Notes under the pieces: generated by a model | Seen by the model: only the letters and a program-made list of their open reading frames with translations | Told to the model about the DNA's origin: nothing | Database searches by the model: none | NCBI GenBank assembly: GCA_051530055.1 | Contig: CM121341.1 | Coordinates: 4,402,001-4,466,000, forward strand | Reading direction: 5' to 3' | Source of the DNA: Neoechinorhynchus agilis | Taxonomy: Eukaryota; Acanthocephala | Length of the DNA: 64,000 nucleotides | Part shown: positions 36,105 to 45,890 of the stretch, one piece after another | Layout of the letters: each line of letters starts with the position of its first letter | Position numbering within the stretch: the first letter of the stretch is position 1 | Translations under genes and position numbers: made by a program

Positions 36105-36691
36105 TCAGTTGTCCGTGGATGTTAATTTTTTCGATTAAAAGGTCGACTAGTCGACAAAGATGAGTAGCAAGGAAGTGGCCTGCATCTCCAACTGAGAACG
36201 ACATCATATCCTTAAGGTGCTGAGGATGAAGCCCATCGAGGCCTCTCAGTTCAACTGTCGAAGTGGAGTGTCTTGGATGGACGGAATATGAGGAATTTCC
36301 GTTTGGGTTGAACTTTGTGAATGCTTCAACTTTAAACCCTGAAGTGTTGAAGGCGAATCACTTGCAAATGTATCAGAGGAGGACAAAATGCGAACGGCTC
36401 TCCGAACATCTCCACCAGCGAGTTTTGAAGATACCTCTCCGCAAGCGGTCTCGTAGATGTTCGATGGCAGTTAATCTCGTTCACACATTGTTTGGAATCC
36501 TCCTTTGCTAAACGACGAATTCTCAAGAAACTTTCCTCAAAGAAAACGAGGCGTCTTTTAATTACCGAAGTGAGGGACTCTCTGAATTTTGATCGAAGCA
36601 GTCCAGCAGGAGTGTGGCAGTTGCTAAGCATCGTTAAAGCTCCTAAATCTAGACAAAGTTCGCGATAGAAATAGAGTTTAAAGTTCGACAA
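36105..36691 (-). mobile_element. LINE fragment, duplication copy 2
   Basis: Counterpart of 20,170-20,760, with the same KLAGGDVR and GLDGLHPQHLKDM landmarks. A 119-codon frame (36,332-36,691) is longer than in copy 1 because of a small deletion. It does not follow the coding frame of the element. Confidence 0.7.
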
Positions 36692-36782
36692 ACCGAAAAA
36701 AGAATTTATTCTCTAGGCTAAAAACAACCATAAAAATCTTATTAGCATTGGATTTGGCCCTGGATTTCGTTTCTTCGTAAAA

Positions 36783-38512
36783 TTATTGTTCATCGTCGCC
36801 AGAATCATCACTTTCTTGGTGTTCAAGATGCTCATCTTGACCTCCCGATGCTTTTGAGACACAAGGAGGGCAAATCCATTTGAAGCCGATAACATCGTCG
36901 GCCAATGGATCCAATGGTGGATTTAAGCATGCTTTATCGAATTTCTTATGGCACGTCGAACATTCCATTTGAAATGATCGCCAGTTGCTCTTTTTGCAAA
37001 TCTCGCAAGGCTCATTGATTGATTGTGATATCTTGGCTACTTCCTCGTTGCCACCATTATTGGCGATCAATATTTGTCGTCGTGTAGCATAACCAATGCG
37101 CGATTGATCTTCGAATCGGATATCGCACAATTGTAAAACTTCGTTAATAATCATCGCAGCTGCCTGAGTTTCTCTGTATCGATTTACGAAATCGGACGTT
37201 TTCTCGGACTCATAAAGTAGTCTGGCAAGCAGATCCATCGAATCATCGAGTTCTGATTGCAACTCAGCGATCTGTTCTTCACGTCGAACAACATAATCGT
37301 AGTATTGATCGGAAATGGAAGGGAAAACTCGCATGCCGTCTTCAAGATCGTCGCATGAAATCATTTCTTCGTACTCCACAAGACGGCGTTTACGGGTTTT
37401 CGCAAGAAATACAGATTCAACGAGGTCTCTTGTTCTGTTTATTCTACATGGATTTCCATCTTCGATTACATTGTGATTCACGATCAATTTGCTGGACTCG
37501 TTTTGAACTTCTTTGATTCTAAAGGCCAGATTTGCGTTGATCTCATTAACTGCAATTCGTCGCTTTCTCGATTCTAGTTTTTCGGCATGGACCATGCAAT
37601 TACTTTCCGGTTCATCGTGCTTAATAGAAATAAATCAATAAAAAATGATTTCTCAATAAAAAAACGACATACTATTTTACTAGGCATTCCAATAAGGCCG
37701 CGTTGATATCCGCAGGTTACATGAAAAGCCGTCTTACACGTCCCAGATTCACAGCGAACCCGAACTCCGGACGATTCTACTTGCTGATCGGTGCAGTATT
37801 TACATGGCTAAAAGAAAAATTGCTTAAAAGTACAACGAAAGTGAAGGTCACCGACCGGCTGAGTATATTGCGAATTTGGAATTGAGTCTAAATCAATATA
37901 GCCAATTGATCGAAGTTGGGATTGTGTGAGGTGTTGGATGAATATGGCGCAAATTAGATGGCAATATCTAATTTTAGGGAAATTAGTCGCTTTTATTATT
38001 TGAAAAAAAGCTCACCTCTTAGTATTAGTTCGCTTCAGGACTCCAGAATTCTCATTGGGGCATAATTCACAATGAGGACGGAGATTTCCATCTTTGCAAG
38101 GATCACACAACCATGTTTTTGTTCCCATTGATTCCTCGGAAACACCATAGCAGAATTTATGAACATTTTTTGAGCATTTTGAACATTTGAGGATGGGATT
38201 TATACTTGAACTTAAATTAGAGTTTAAATGTAAAGTGTAAAATCATTGAACGAACCTCGAAGAAGTAAGACAGATTCCACACGAATCCTTACTTGATTTT
38301 ACACGAGAAGATGAAGATTTTGGAGTGCTTAAATCGTCACTTTGGCCAGAATCGCTCCGTGAGTCCGAATAGAAACTCATCGAGTCACAAGTTTCCTGCT
38401 GGTATTCTTCGTCATCGGAACTGATGTTTGAAATGTTCAATTCGACGGGGTTTCTTTTAAAAGCGGCCAGTCGTTTTGGGCGCTTGGCTGAAGAAGGAGA
38501 AATGTCGGACAT
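36783..38512 (-). CDS. PHF14: PHF14-like PHD-finger protein, copy 2
   Basis: The same five exons and splice sites as copy 1 are preserved, with the start codon at 38,512 and the stop at 36,783. The protein is 511 residues, eleven fewer than copy 1 because the 33-bp unit is single. Few substitutions are seen (for example KDGN for KGGN after the first PHD finger, and DGNP for YGNP). All zinc ligands that I can place are kept. With both copies open, the cell may express two nearly identical proteins, unless one copy is an assembly artefact. Confidence 0.75.
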
Positions 38513-39393
38513 TTTTGTCGTTGGAGAATAGACTTTTTAATGATTAAAGGGATAACTCAAATCTGAAATTCGTTAGCCAGTGCGAATCTTTGGCAAATTT
38601 CAAAGCGTTTTGCAATCGAATAGAGATCTTCAAATAAAAATGGAGACTGTCAAAATGGGGTTTTGTCTACGATTTGTGCTTCTGATCGAGATTTTCTTTG
38701 CTTATTTACCATGGACGAAATAGTGGTGCTTTAAAAAATAGGATAAGAATTACAGCGAATTTTTATTTAGAAAAAAAACAGTCAGTGAGTAGATAAGAGT
38801 TTTCCGTGCTATCGAGTAATACAAGAAATGATTATAGATTTCCGATCACTACGACTTTAAGCCAATTAACAGCAATTCTTAAAAACGCTCTCGAATTTGG
38901 CATCGGTGACACTTTAGAAGGCTTTCTCAATGGATTTCGTATCCGAGGCAGGAATTTTTATCTTCAATGATTCCGTGCCATAGAAATTATCACGTTTCTC
39001 AAGTATTGGAATGAATAAAAACGATCAGAATGCGTGGTGCAATGATCTCTTTACGGCTCCAAATTCCGCTCACCTCAATTTTCCACTAGCGTTCAATCTC
39101 ACATTTACAATGTTCACGAGATCAAAATGATAAACGCCATGCCAATAAAGAGAAACCACGTAATCGTCAAATTATCCTTGAAACGAACGGAAAATATCCA
39201 AGTTACTCTAAGAATTTACAAATCCTTTGTTTTTTTGAATAATTTGTTCATCAATACATTTACGAGCTGTATTCTTGCTTTGACAACGATGTTCAAAACG
39301 TTTGTAAGATTTATTCCATTTTGCAACAATTTAAAAACGAGAGACCATTTGAATGAAGAAGTGAGACGATTTTCTGAGGTCCAATGATGTTAT

Positions 39394-39545
39394 TTATGAA
39401 ATTATTTCGTCCAAAGTGAATTGCTCAATCGTTTTCGAAACACATTCTTTGGTGCTGTAATTTTCATTGGCATGATCGTTATTTGAAAAATCTCTCGACT
39501 TTTCTATGACTTGTATTCCACTCACATTTTCTACCGTTGAAATCA
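39394..39545 (-). CDS. Orphan terminal exon, copy 2
   Basis: Same acceptor, length (152 nt) and stop as the exon at 23,481-23,632. Differences are substitutions only (VENVSG for VEDVSG, SNNDH for SNSDH), so the frame has been kept. No upstream exon is recognisable in the 1.4 kb that follows in this copy. Confidence 0.5.
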
Positions 39546-39592
39546 CTGTCAATAATCAAGAGAAAAAAATGGAGTTTTATTAGTTATCCTGA

Positions 39593-40673
39593 ATTGGAAT
39601 CGGCTATTTCTTAGTTCCTTATTTATATAAATGGCTTTTTCAAATAATTGGCCGATTAATGCTGATTTTCTGCGGCTTTAAGCATTGCTTTTTTCAGCTT
39701 GTTTCCGCTAAATAGTCAATACGAATCGGAGAATTTGATTTTAATGTGCTAAAAATTAATACGCTTAATTTTGCAATTTTTGCCTTAGTCGTGAATTTTT
39801 ATTGTGACTCAAAATTTAACAACAAATCTTTTCGAGTCGACAATCGTCTACAACTTTGCGTAGTGCTTTAAGATAATATAAAAGCTCAAACAAAACTTTG
39901 ATGCAGTTCTCGTTTAAAACGGATTCCTGCCATGCATGCAACTTTGTGATCGAATTGGTCGCTGCGGACTAATTGAAATAAACTTTTTCATAGCTTATAA
40001 GAAATTTGTTTTTATCCGCCAGAATGTTGTAGTGATTTGGCGCTGCTGAACTTTGAGTAACTCGCTGTGTCAGAAGATAGAGATCCCTCCATCGCTACAT
40101 TGTCGCCATTCTGTCCACAATGAGATTGCAATCAGAATTGGCCATCGATTTGGGTTGCCCAAAGTGAAGAATCGGGAATTTATTCGCTTCTTGACTACAA
40201 TGTGAGTATTGGCCTCGGCGTCTTAACTTGATCCAACAACCACACTGAGCGCCATTGGGATTTTAGCCGGCAAAACTAAATACTTGGTTATTCTCCAGTT
40301 TGTTCCTGAGACAATCTTAAGAACCTTGATTTTTGATAATCTTTTATCAAATTCAAGTAGTTACGAAACACATCGATGTTACCTTGGACCATCTTAGCGT
40401 CACAAACGAAATGGGAAATTTTAATGGTTTGGACGTTTAAAAACAAAATAGAGCGATTTATTGGTCACAAATTGAGCGATTAATCAATTTACTGCTTCGT
40501 TTTAAAAGTACGAATGTTAAATTCCCATTTCAAAGCAATTTCTTAATCGCAAGTGCAAACTAATAAAGTTTCTTTGCTCAAGAGATACCGAATGGACGGG
40601 TAAATTGGGATTTCATTGAATATTTCATAGTGATATCATCCTAAGAATGAACGATAAACCTGATGCTTGGATA
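39593..40673. other. Sequence present only in duplication copy 2
   Basis: About 1.1 kb of AT-rich DNA without long frames or recognisable repeats. Either it was deleted from copy 1 or it is where copy 1 was joined. If the orphan exon has partners they should lie here, but I cannot identify any. Confidence 0.4.
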
Positions 40674-41097
40674 GGAACTTTAATAAAAGCAAATCCACCA
40701 AAACAATATGTTAAAATTTATTTGCATTTGGACAATGCTTTTGTTCATATCTTTTAGGCGTTATTCATCAGGGCGTTTTTTAGCATACAATTCACATTGA
40801 CCGCAATCGAGATTATTTTATGAGATTTACAAAGTATTTTCTGCACGTAAAGTCCTGATGCTCACGTTTAGGCTAGTAAATCTTAGGAACTTTAATAAAA
40901 GCAAATCCACCAAAACAATATGTTAAATTTTATTTGCATTTGAACAATGCTTTTGTTCATATCTTTTAGACGTTATTCATCAGGGCGTTTTTTAGCAGAC
41001 AATTCGCATTGACCGCAATCGAGATTATTTTATGAGATTTACAAAGTATTTTCTGCACGGAAAGTCCTGATGCTCACGTTTAGGCTAGTAAATCTTA
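40674..41097. repeat. 212-bp tandem duplication (2 copies)
   Basis: GGAACTTTAATAAAAGC starts at 40674 and again 212 bp later. The copies differ by a few substitutions. The second runs into sequence shared with copy 1 of the segmental duplication (23,681 onward), so copy 1 holds part of one unit only. Confidence 0.9.
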
Positions 41098-41708
41098 AAA
41101 CGAAAGTTTTAATTCAAACTAGAATTTAAATGATTTTTCCAACGGAGTATCGTATCCGTTTGAAGATTTTAAAATTTATTGTCTTGCAAAATAAGGTAAT
41201 CTGATGAGCCTTGAGCAATCTTCTTGTAAAACTACCTTTATTTCCGAGAAAAAGAATTTGCGATCATTTCTATATTCGAAAATCGTTCGAATTAATGGAA
41301 AAAATAGTTCCTGATAAGAGGCGTTTGCTGAGTTTGTATCACGTTTCGATCGATTCAATCCTCCGAAAATGAGTATTTAGTTCAAGCGAAAGATCGACGT
41401 TGAACTTTTCTTTTATGGCCCTTCTTTTTGTCTGTAGCGAGTACAATTTCTTCATTCACCAAATATTACTGAATAGAAAAATTAGGAACCTTAATTTAAA
41501 AGTCAAGCCTGAAATCAGCTATTTTTCTCTACTTATAAACTTTTTGCCGCCATATTAAACTTTGGCGCAACTATAAGATTTAATGAAATGAAACTCTTTT
41601 TCGTTAAAATTGTAAGGGTCCCAAAAATCTCAATTTCTGTACTATTACTAACGTTGGGGCGATTGATCCAGCGAAAAATCAATGAATAATAAGAAAAACC
41701 TAGAATAT

Positions 41709-42728
41709 TTAGGACACTTCATCAATCAGAATTTCTTTGATACGTTTTCCTTGCCATAATTTATGTTCCTTTAATCCCAGGAGATAAAATACCGTCGGCA
41801 AAATATCGCCACCGCTGACCCAGTTCTGGATAATGTAATTCTCCTTCACTCCGGCACCAGCAAACATTACCGGAATCCTCAATGTCTGATCGGATGTCTT
41901 TGAATGACCAAACTCTTCACCGCCATGGTCCGAGGAAAGGACAATGAGCGTTTGGGAAGAGTCGATTTCATCGAGAATTAACCCCAGTGAGTCGTCCACT
42001 CTTTTAAGAGCTTCGAGATATTCTTGAGAACACCAGCCATGCGAATGACCAGCGGCATCGACTTCATTGAAATATTCTCGAGTAGGTATCGAAAAGGAAG
42101 CCTTCGAAACCTTCTCGGCATAAATGAACGAATAAGATAACGGAATTTGTTTATCATTCATTACAGTCTTAAGAAACCTCACAGCATTTGTGGCAATCTC
42201 CAAACTGTGATCTTTGCATTTCTCCGATCGATCGCTATAGAATTCCCAATCAATGCTTCCTTTGATCGATTCGCTTCCCAGATACTTAAACCACGGCCAA
42301 TCATATATCAAAGCTGTTTTAGCTTTGGGATTGGCTTGTTTTAGAACTCGAAATGCAGTAGGCAAATAACCGCCATCATCGAGTACTGAACTCACCAAAT
42401 TAGAATGATTGAACGGTGGCCAAGGTGGAATCCAGGAATTATCGAGCATTCCGGTTCGCTCCACGTTCATTGAACACAACTGAAGCGCCCAGCACGGAGC
42501 GCTATAAGTTATTGGAGATGTGAGCCCCTTCTCAAGGGTCAAGGATCCTCGTCGTCCGATTCGGTGCATTATATTGTCCGGTTTGTTTTGACCAATATCC
42601 AAGCAATTCGGTTTGAGGCCATCAATTCCGATGTGAAGAACGTGTTTGATTTTAGTAGAGTTTGGCATCGCGCAGGAGCAAGCGATAAGCAATTCCACTA
42701 CGCCGAGGAGGAGGAAATTCTTCATCAC
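41709..42728 (-). CDS. Secreted phosphodiesterase or pyrophosphatase of the alkaline phosphatase superfamily
   Basis: Intronless 339-codon frame. Residues 1-20 form a signal peptide (LLLGVVELLIACSCA). Metal and catalytic landmarks: D36 in HIGIDG, nucleophile region T74/S76 in SPITYSAPCW, D224 and H228 in NEVDAAGHSHGW, D267-H268 in SSDHGGEE. The C-terminus has the expected SGGDILPTV motif. These fit the type I phosphodiesterase/nucleotide pyrophosphatase (ENPP-like) group, which cleaves phosphodiester or pyrophosphate bonds outside the cell. The exact substrate is unknown. Residues about 203-219 look like an insertion between FIY and NEVD. It is shorter than vertebrate ENPPs and lacks somatomedin-like and nuclease-like domains. 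Confidence 0.8.
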   Translation of the reverse strand: MMKNFLLLGVVELLIACSCAMPNSTKIKHVLHIGIDGLKPNCLDIGQNKPDNIMHRIGRRGSLTLEKGLTSPITYSAPCWALQLCSMNVERTGMLDNSWIPPWPPFNHSNLVSSVLDDGGYLPTAFRVLKQANPKAKTALIYDWPWFKYLGSESIKGSIDWEFYSDRSEKCKDHSLEIATNAVRFLKTVMNDKQIPLSYSFIYAEKVSKASFSIPTREYFNEVDAAGHSHGWCSQEYLEALKRVDDSLGLILDEIDSSQTLIVLSSDHGGEEFGHSKTSDQTLRIPVMFAGAGVKENYIIQNWVSGGDILPTVFYLLGLKEHKLWQGKRIKEILIDEVS

Positions 42729-42999
42729 GAATCAGCGATGAGAGGAATTCGCAAACGCAAGAAGTCTTATATTTTATTGTAAATCGTGAAATTTGGGATA
42801 TAATAAAGTATCCGAATTTATGTGCGCGTCGAAATGGGCGAAGGATAGGTTGTTGGGATCAGAAAATTACTGGCACTTTCGCAATTAAGCTTTGATTTTA
42901 AAATCGTGTTTCGTGAATTGCGATGATTGGGTGCACTTTGTTTATTTAAAAAATGCCACATAGACACGTTTTAAAAATTAATTTAACAACAATCAGAGG

Positions 43000-43395
43000 C
43001 ATAAGAACAAGACTGAGTGTCGGATTGATCTCAAATTCCTCAGTCTTTTCCTGTTGCTGTCAAGACTTGTTTGGCCTCTTAACAACATCTTATTACTCTG
43101 ACCGCTATATTCGAATCCACTGTCAGGCATTTGGCTGGTGGATAAAGGCCACATTGTTGTACTCGCTTTCCAATTCGATTCTAAAACTAATATCAATAAT
43201 CCGTAGTTCTCAACTCCAGGGCTAAATCGAGGTATTTCGCCGTTTTCCTTCCACAGCGCTCGCTGCACCTCCAGCTCGAACCGCCGAGAACTTGAGATTG
43301 CTGGCTTCGAGTTTGTGGACACAAGTGGCGTCCTAGAGGAGGCATTTACCCTCCAGCCACGGAAATGTGGTGACTGTCTCGAGTATGTTTTAAAT
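43000..43395 (-). mobile_element. LINE C-terminal fragment, minus strand
   Basis: Minus-strand frames include GKCLL, DATCVHKLEASNLKFS and VRAGGAASAVEGKRR, which matches the segment GKCLLWDATSLEV-AGGAAERRKVRKY at about 26,700. Frame is lost in places. Its neighbour on the right is a piece of the same family in the opposite direction. Confidence 0.6.
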
Positions 43396-43399
43396 GCCC

Positions 43400-43915
43400 A
43401 GCTTTCGCATTCAATCATCCACCAACGAATTCGCAAGCGATGATACGAAAACTATCCAACTTCTCAGAGAGACATATCCTCGACCCACTGGTCATCTAGA
43501 ATATTCGGAGATGATCCCCTCGTGCACCCCGTTAGAGTTTTCGGTTGATGTTGTTAAGAAAGCCGTTTCTTCGTTCGCAAATGGGTCAGCCGATGGGATC
43601 GACGGGCTTCCGTAGGTGATCCATCCAATGTTCTCCTGAACGCCTTGACTCGGTTAGTCGACGTTTTCTCTGGAGACAACCTGTCCCCCCAAGCGATCGA
43701 ATTGTTTTTTTGCGCTTCCCTCCGCGCTTTAGAAAAGAAGGACGGTGGGATTCGTCCCATCGCGATTGGCTCTACATTGAGACGACCAGCAGGGAAAGTG
43801 ATTTCTAGGCGAGTCTCAAAAGGTGTTGCTGAAATTCTTTGTCCAGTTCAACTAGACTGCTGCACTCCTTGTGGGCGCGGAAGCCATAGTCCACGAACAA
43901 ATACAAAGGATTTCA
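43400..43915 (+). mobile_element. LINE RT-start fragment, plus strand
   Basis: Plus-strand frames show the pre-RT/RT entry: FSVDVVKKAVSSFANGSADG, then ASLRALEKKDGGIRPIAIG, then STLRRPAGKVISRRVSKG. The fragment ends before the catalytic YxDD region. Together with the minus-strand fragment on the left it forms a head-to-head pair, as left by inversion or twin priming. Confidence 0.65.
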
Positions 43916-44109
43916 TTGGAGACGAATTTAAATTTAAAATGATGATCATGAAAGTGTTCATAGAGCGAATGCGAAATGCTTATTTTACTTTAAAGCTTTC
44001 CTTGAGCACCTTCTTTATCCGTCATCATTTTGAGATTCAATTCGTTTCCAGCCACGGAAATACGGTTTCCCCATCAGGTCTACGCCGGTCGTCCCTACAG
44101 AAGTTAACA

Positions 44110-44165
44110 GGTTCCAAAATATTTTGGAACCCGCCTACAGAAGTTGACAGGTTCCAAAATATTTA
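44110..44165. repeat. Perfect 22-bp palindrome with adjacent half copy
   Basis: GGTTCCAAAAT followed by its exact reverse complement occupies 44110-44131. A second copy of the left part, with the same AAGTT-ACA lead-in, follows at 44141-44165. It lies just right of the LINE fragment pair. Confidence 0.9.
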
Positions 44166-44719
44166 GGGTATTTGAGGCGTAACAAGTGCCCGGCTCAGCA
44201 CCATGTTAATTTCGGAATGTCTATTTAAAGAATTTACAACCTTCGATGGTAGTACTCGAAATGTTATCGTTTGAAATATGACTTTTTAGTATAAAGATGG
44301 TCGATAAAGTATTTGTCCCTAGTCAAAAGATTTTATATCTATTTTTATGCATTTAAGAATTACAGAAAAATAACGCAGTCATCTCGTGTCTCGAACAAAT
44401 ACTGGTTCGTAAATCAACTAATTTTTCAGACTAAAATAATCCCACAATTTTAAGCTTATTGTCACGAATAAACATATAAAAATCAATAAATTAGTTGTCC
44501 ACTTACGCCGGATCCATAAATTATATTTATAAAGCTTAACATCTTATTGAGTTTAGATAATTTTGCCCTACAAAATTTTTCTCGTTGCATGCCATTAAAC
44601 GGTTTCTGCCCCTTTCTTAAACCCTTTTGAATCACACGATCATTTACACTGGTAATGTTTCATTATTTTGGTTTAAAAAGTTTAATATTTCATTTCGATA
44701 CTCAACCACCAAAAGCGAA

Positions 44720-44893
44720 TTAATTTTTCCTCCGCCACTCATCAAGTCCCGGACATAATTTCGTTCTGCGAAATACCATCGATTTTGGCATCGTGATCGC
44801 GCTCTTAAAATGCGACAAAGCTATCGTTTCATAGTATTTCCAAATCTCTTCGATTTTCCTTTGGTCTGGATAAACCCGAATTCCCGCGAATGA
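44720..44893 (-). CDS. Probable terminal exon of the small secreted gene
   Basis: A 57-codon minus-strand run ending in TAA contains FAGIRVYPDQRKIEEIWKYY and ends LCPGLDEWRRKN. A TTTATCCAG acceptor lies inside it, so the exon may start at about D in PDQRK. The spacing and content (FAxI..., helix, then CP near the end) resemble the C-terminus of apolipoprotein-D-type lipocalins. It lies 60 bp downstream of the frame that ends at 44,955 and is a natural candidate for its last exon. Exact splice sites are not resolved. Confidence 0.35.
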   Translation of the reverse strand, partial: SFAGIRVYPDQRKIEEIWKYYETIALSHFKSAITMPKSMVFRRTKLCPGLDEWRRKN

Positions 44894-44954
44894 TTAATGA
44901 TTTCTTATCTTAAAAACTTCGCATCATCCCACAATTAAAGATAAAAAATCATCT

Positions 44955-45470
44955 TTAGGAATGAGCTTCCATGATTAGCAATATTAGGTCTGAAGCATTC
45001 GACCGTGAGTTCAGCTCAACAATATTCTCATCGCAAGATTTTTCGCCCTCAACCGCTGCATTCATGTAAACGATGTTCCAATCCTTTATGCCGTCCAGAA
45101 CATAAAGGAAATTTATACTTGTAAGAATTTGTTCACAATTTGAGTATAAACTTCAGGCGTAAATAACAACGTTTCTATATCCATTCCAGATAACATAATC
45201 GCGGACGCCAATGGCACAAATAGAGCTCAATTTATATTTGTCCTCATCTCTTAGTTTAAACTTAATCTGGCCGAACTGCTGTATTCGGAGTTCACTTCCA
45301 CATTTGTCGAAGTTAAGAGAAGGGTTCGTAAGACTTTCTTTAAGAATAAAGAATGAGTCGACCTTTTCTGGTTTTTCTTGAAGTGTCTCTATGTCTTTTT
45401 TATAGATTGAGAAGGAAGGACAGGCGAACGGAATTATGGCCCAGAACTTAAACACCAAAGCCGTTAACAT
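44955..45470 (-). CDS. Small secreted protein, possibly lipocalin-like, with in-frame UGA
   Basis: A start codon at 45,470 opens with a likely signal peptide (MLTALVFKFWAIIPFAC). The frame runs 105 codons to a TGA (45,153-45,155) and then stays open in the same frame for another 65 or so codons to TAA at 44,955. Around the TGA the protein reads DYVIWNGYRNVVIYA, then SLYSNCEQIL. In lipocalins of the apolipoprotein D type the matching DYxNYxxVYxC places a cysteine where TGA stands. Possible readings: a Cys-to-stop mutation, a selenocysteine codon, or an intron (GT donors at AAC|GTTGTT, AAG|GATTGG as acceptor, in phase). Lipocalin assignment is weak. Confidence 0.4.
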
Positions 45471-45890
45471 CTTTTGCTAGGATTTCAACTGCTCGTGAAC
45501 TTAGCGACAAACGTCAGTTTGAGGTGCATTACTCATTAAAATCTCTATTTTATAAAATGAGTAAATGAAAACTTTATTCACATATTTTTCGAAAGCAAGT
45601 TTCGCTTTCCGTTGAGTCCAGTTTTTTATTTTGGGATCTTTTATTAAGATTTTTTAGATGAGATTGTTCAAAGCACATCACGAACCTTTCATAAACGAGA
45701 AACTGTTATGATTGAGCTTTAAGATTTATTTTTAAAATGCGACACATGATCATCTTCTAAAAATTCGAATACCATTCAGCTTTGAGGTTCACAAAATACA
45801 CAGGAAATTGATATTTTTATTAACCACATTTTTTTTTCAGCAAATGGCAACACCAACATTGCACACCAATAAATATTTATTATTAAAATT

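Larger units (their letters stand above)
31377..41246. repeat. Segmental duplication, copy 2 (about 9.9 kb)
   Basis: Same gene order and orientation as copy 1, about 15.7 kb downstream. Extra sequence relative to copy 1: a 195-bp LINE-derived insert (31,508-31,703) and about 1.39 kb at 39,593-40,984. Small one- or two-base indels break the Tudor and coiled-coil genes here but spare the PHF14-like gene. Confidence 0.97.

Noticed and set aside
39127-39387. 86-codon plus-strand frame in copy 2
   Set aside because: It exists only because copy 2 has one T fewer than copy 1 in a T run. No domain is seen.
42993-43436. 147-codon minus-strand frame
   Set aside because: It overlaps the minus-strand LINE fragment but in a different reading frame from the family motifs, so it is a shadow.
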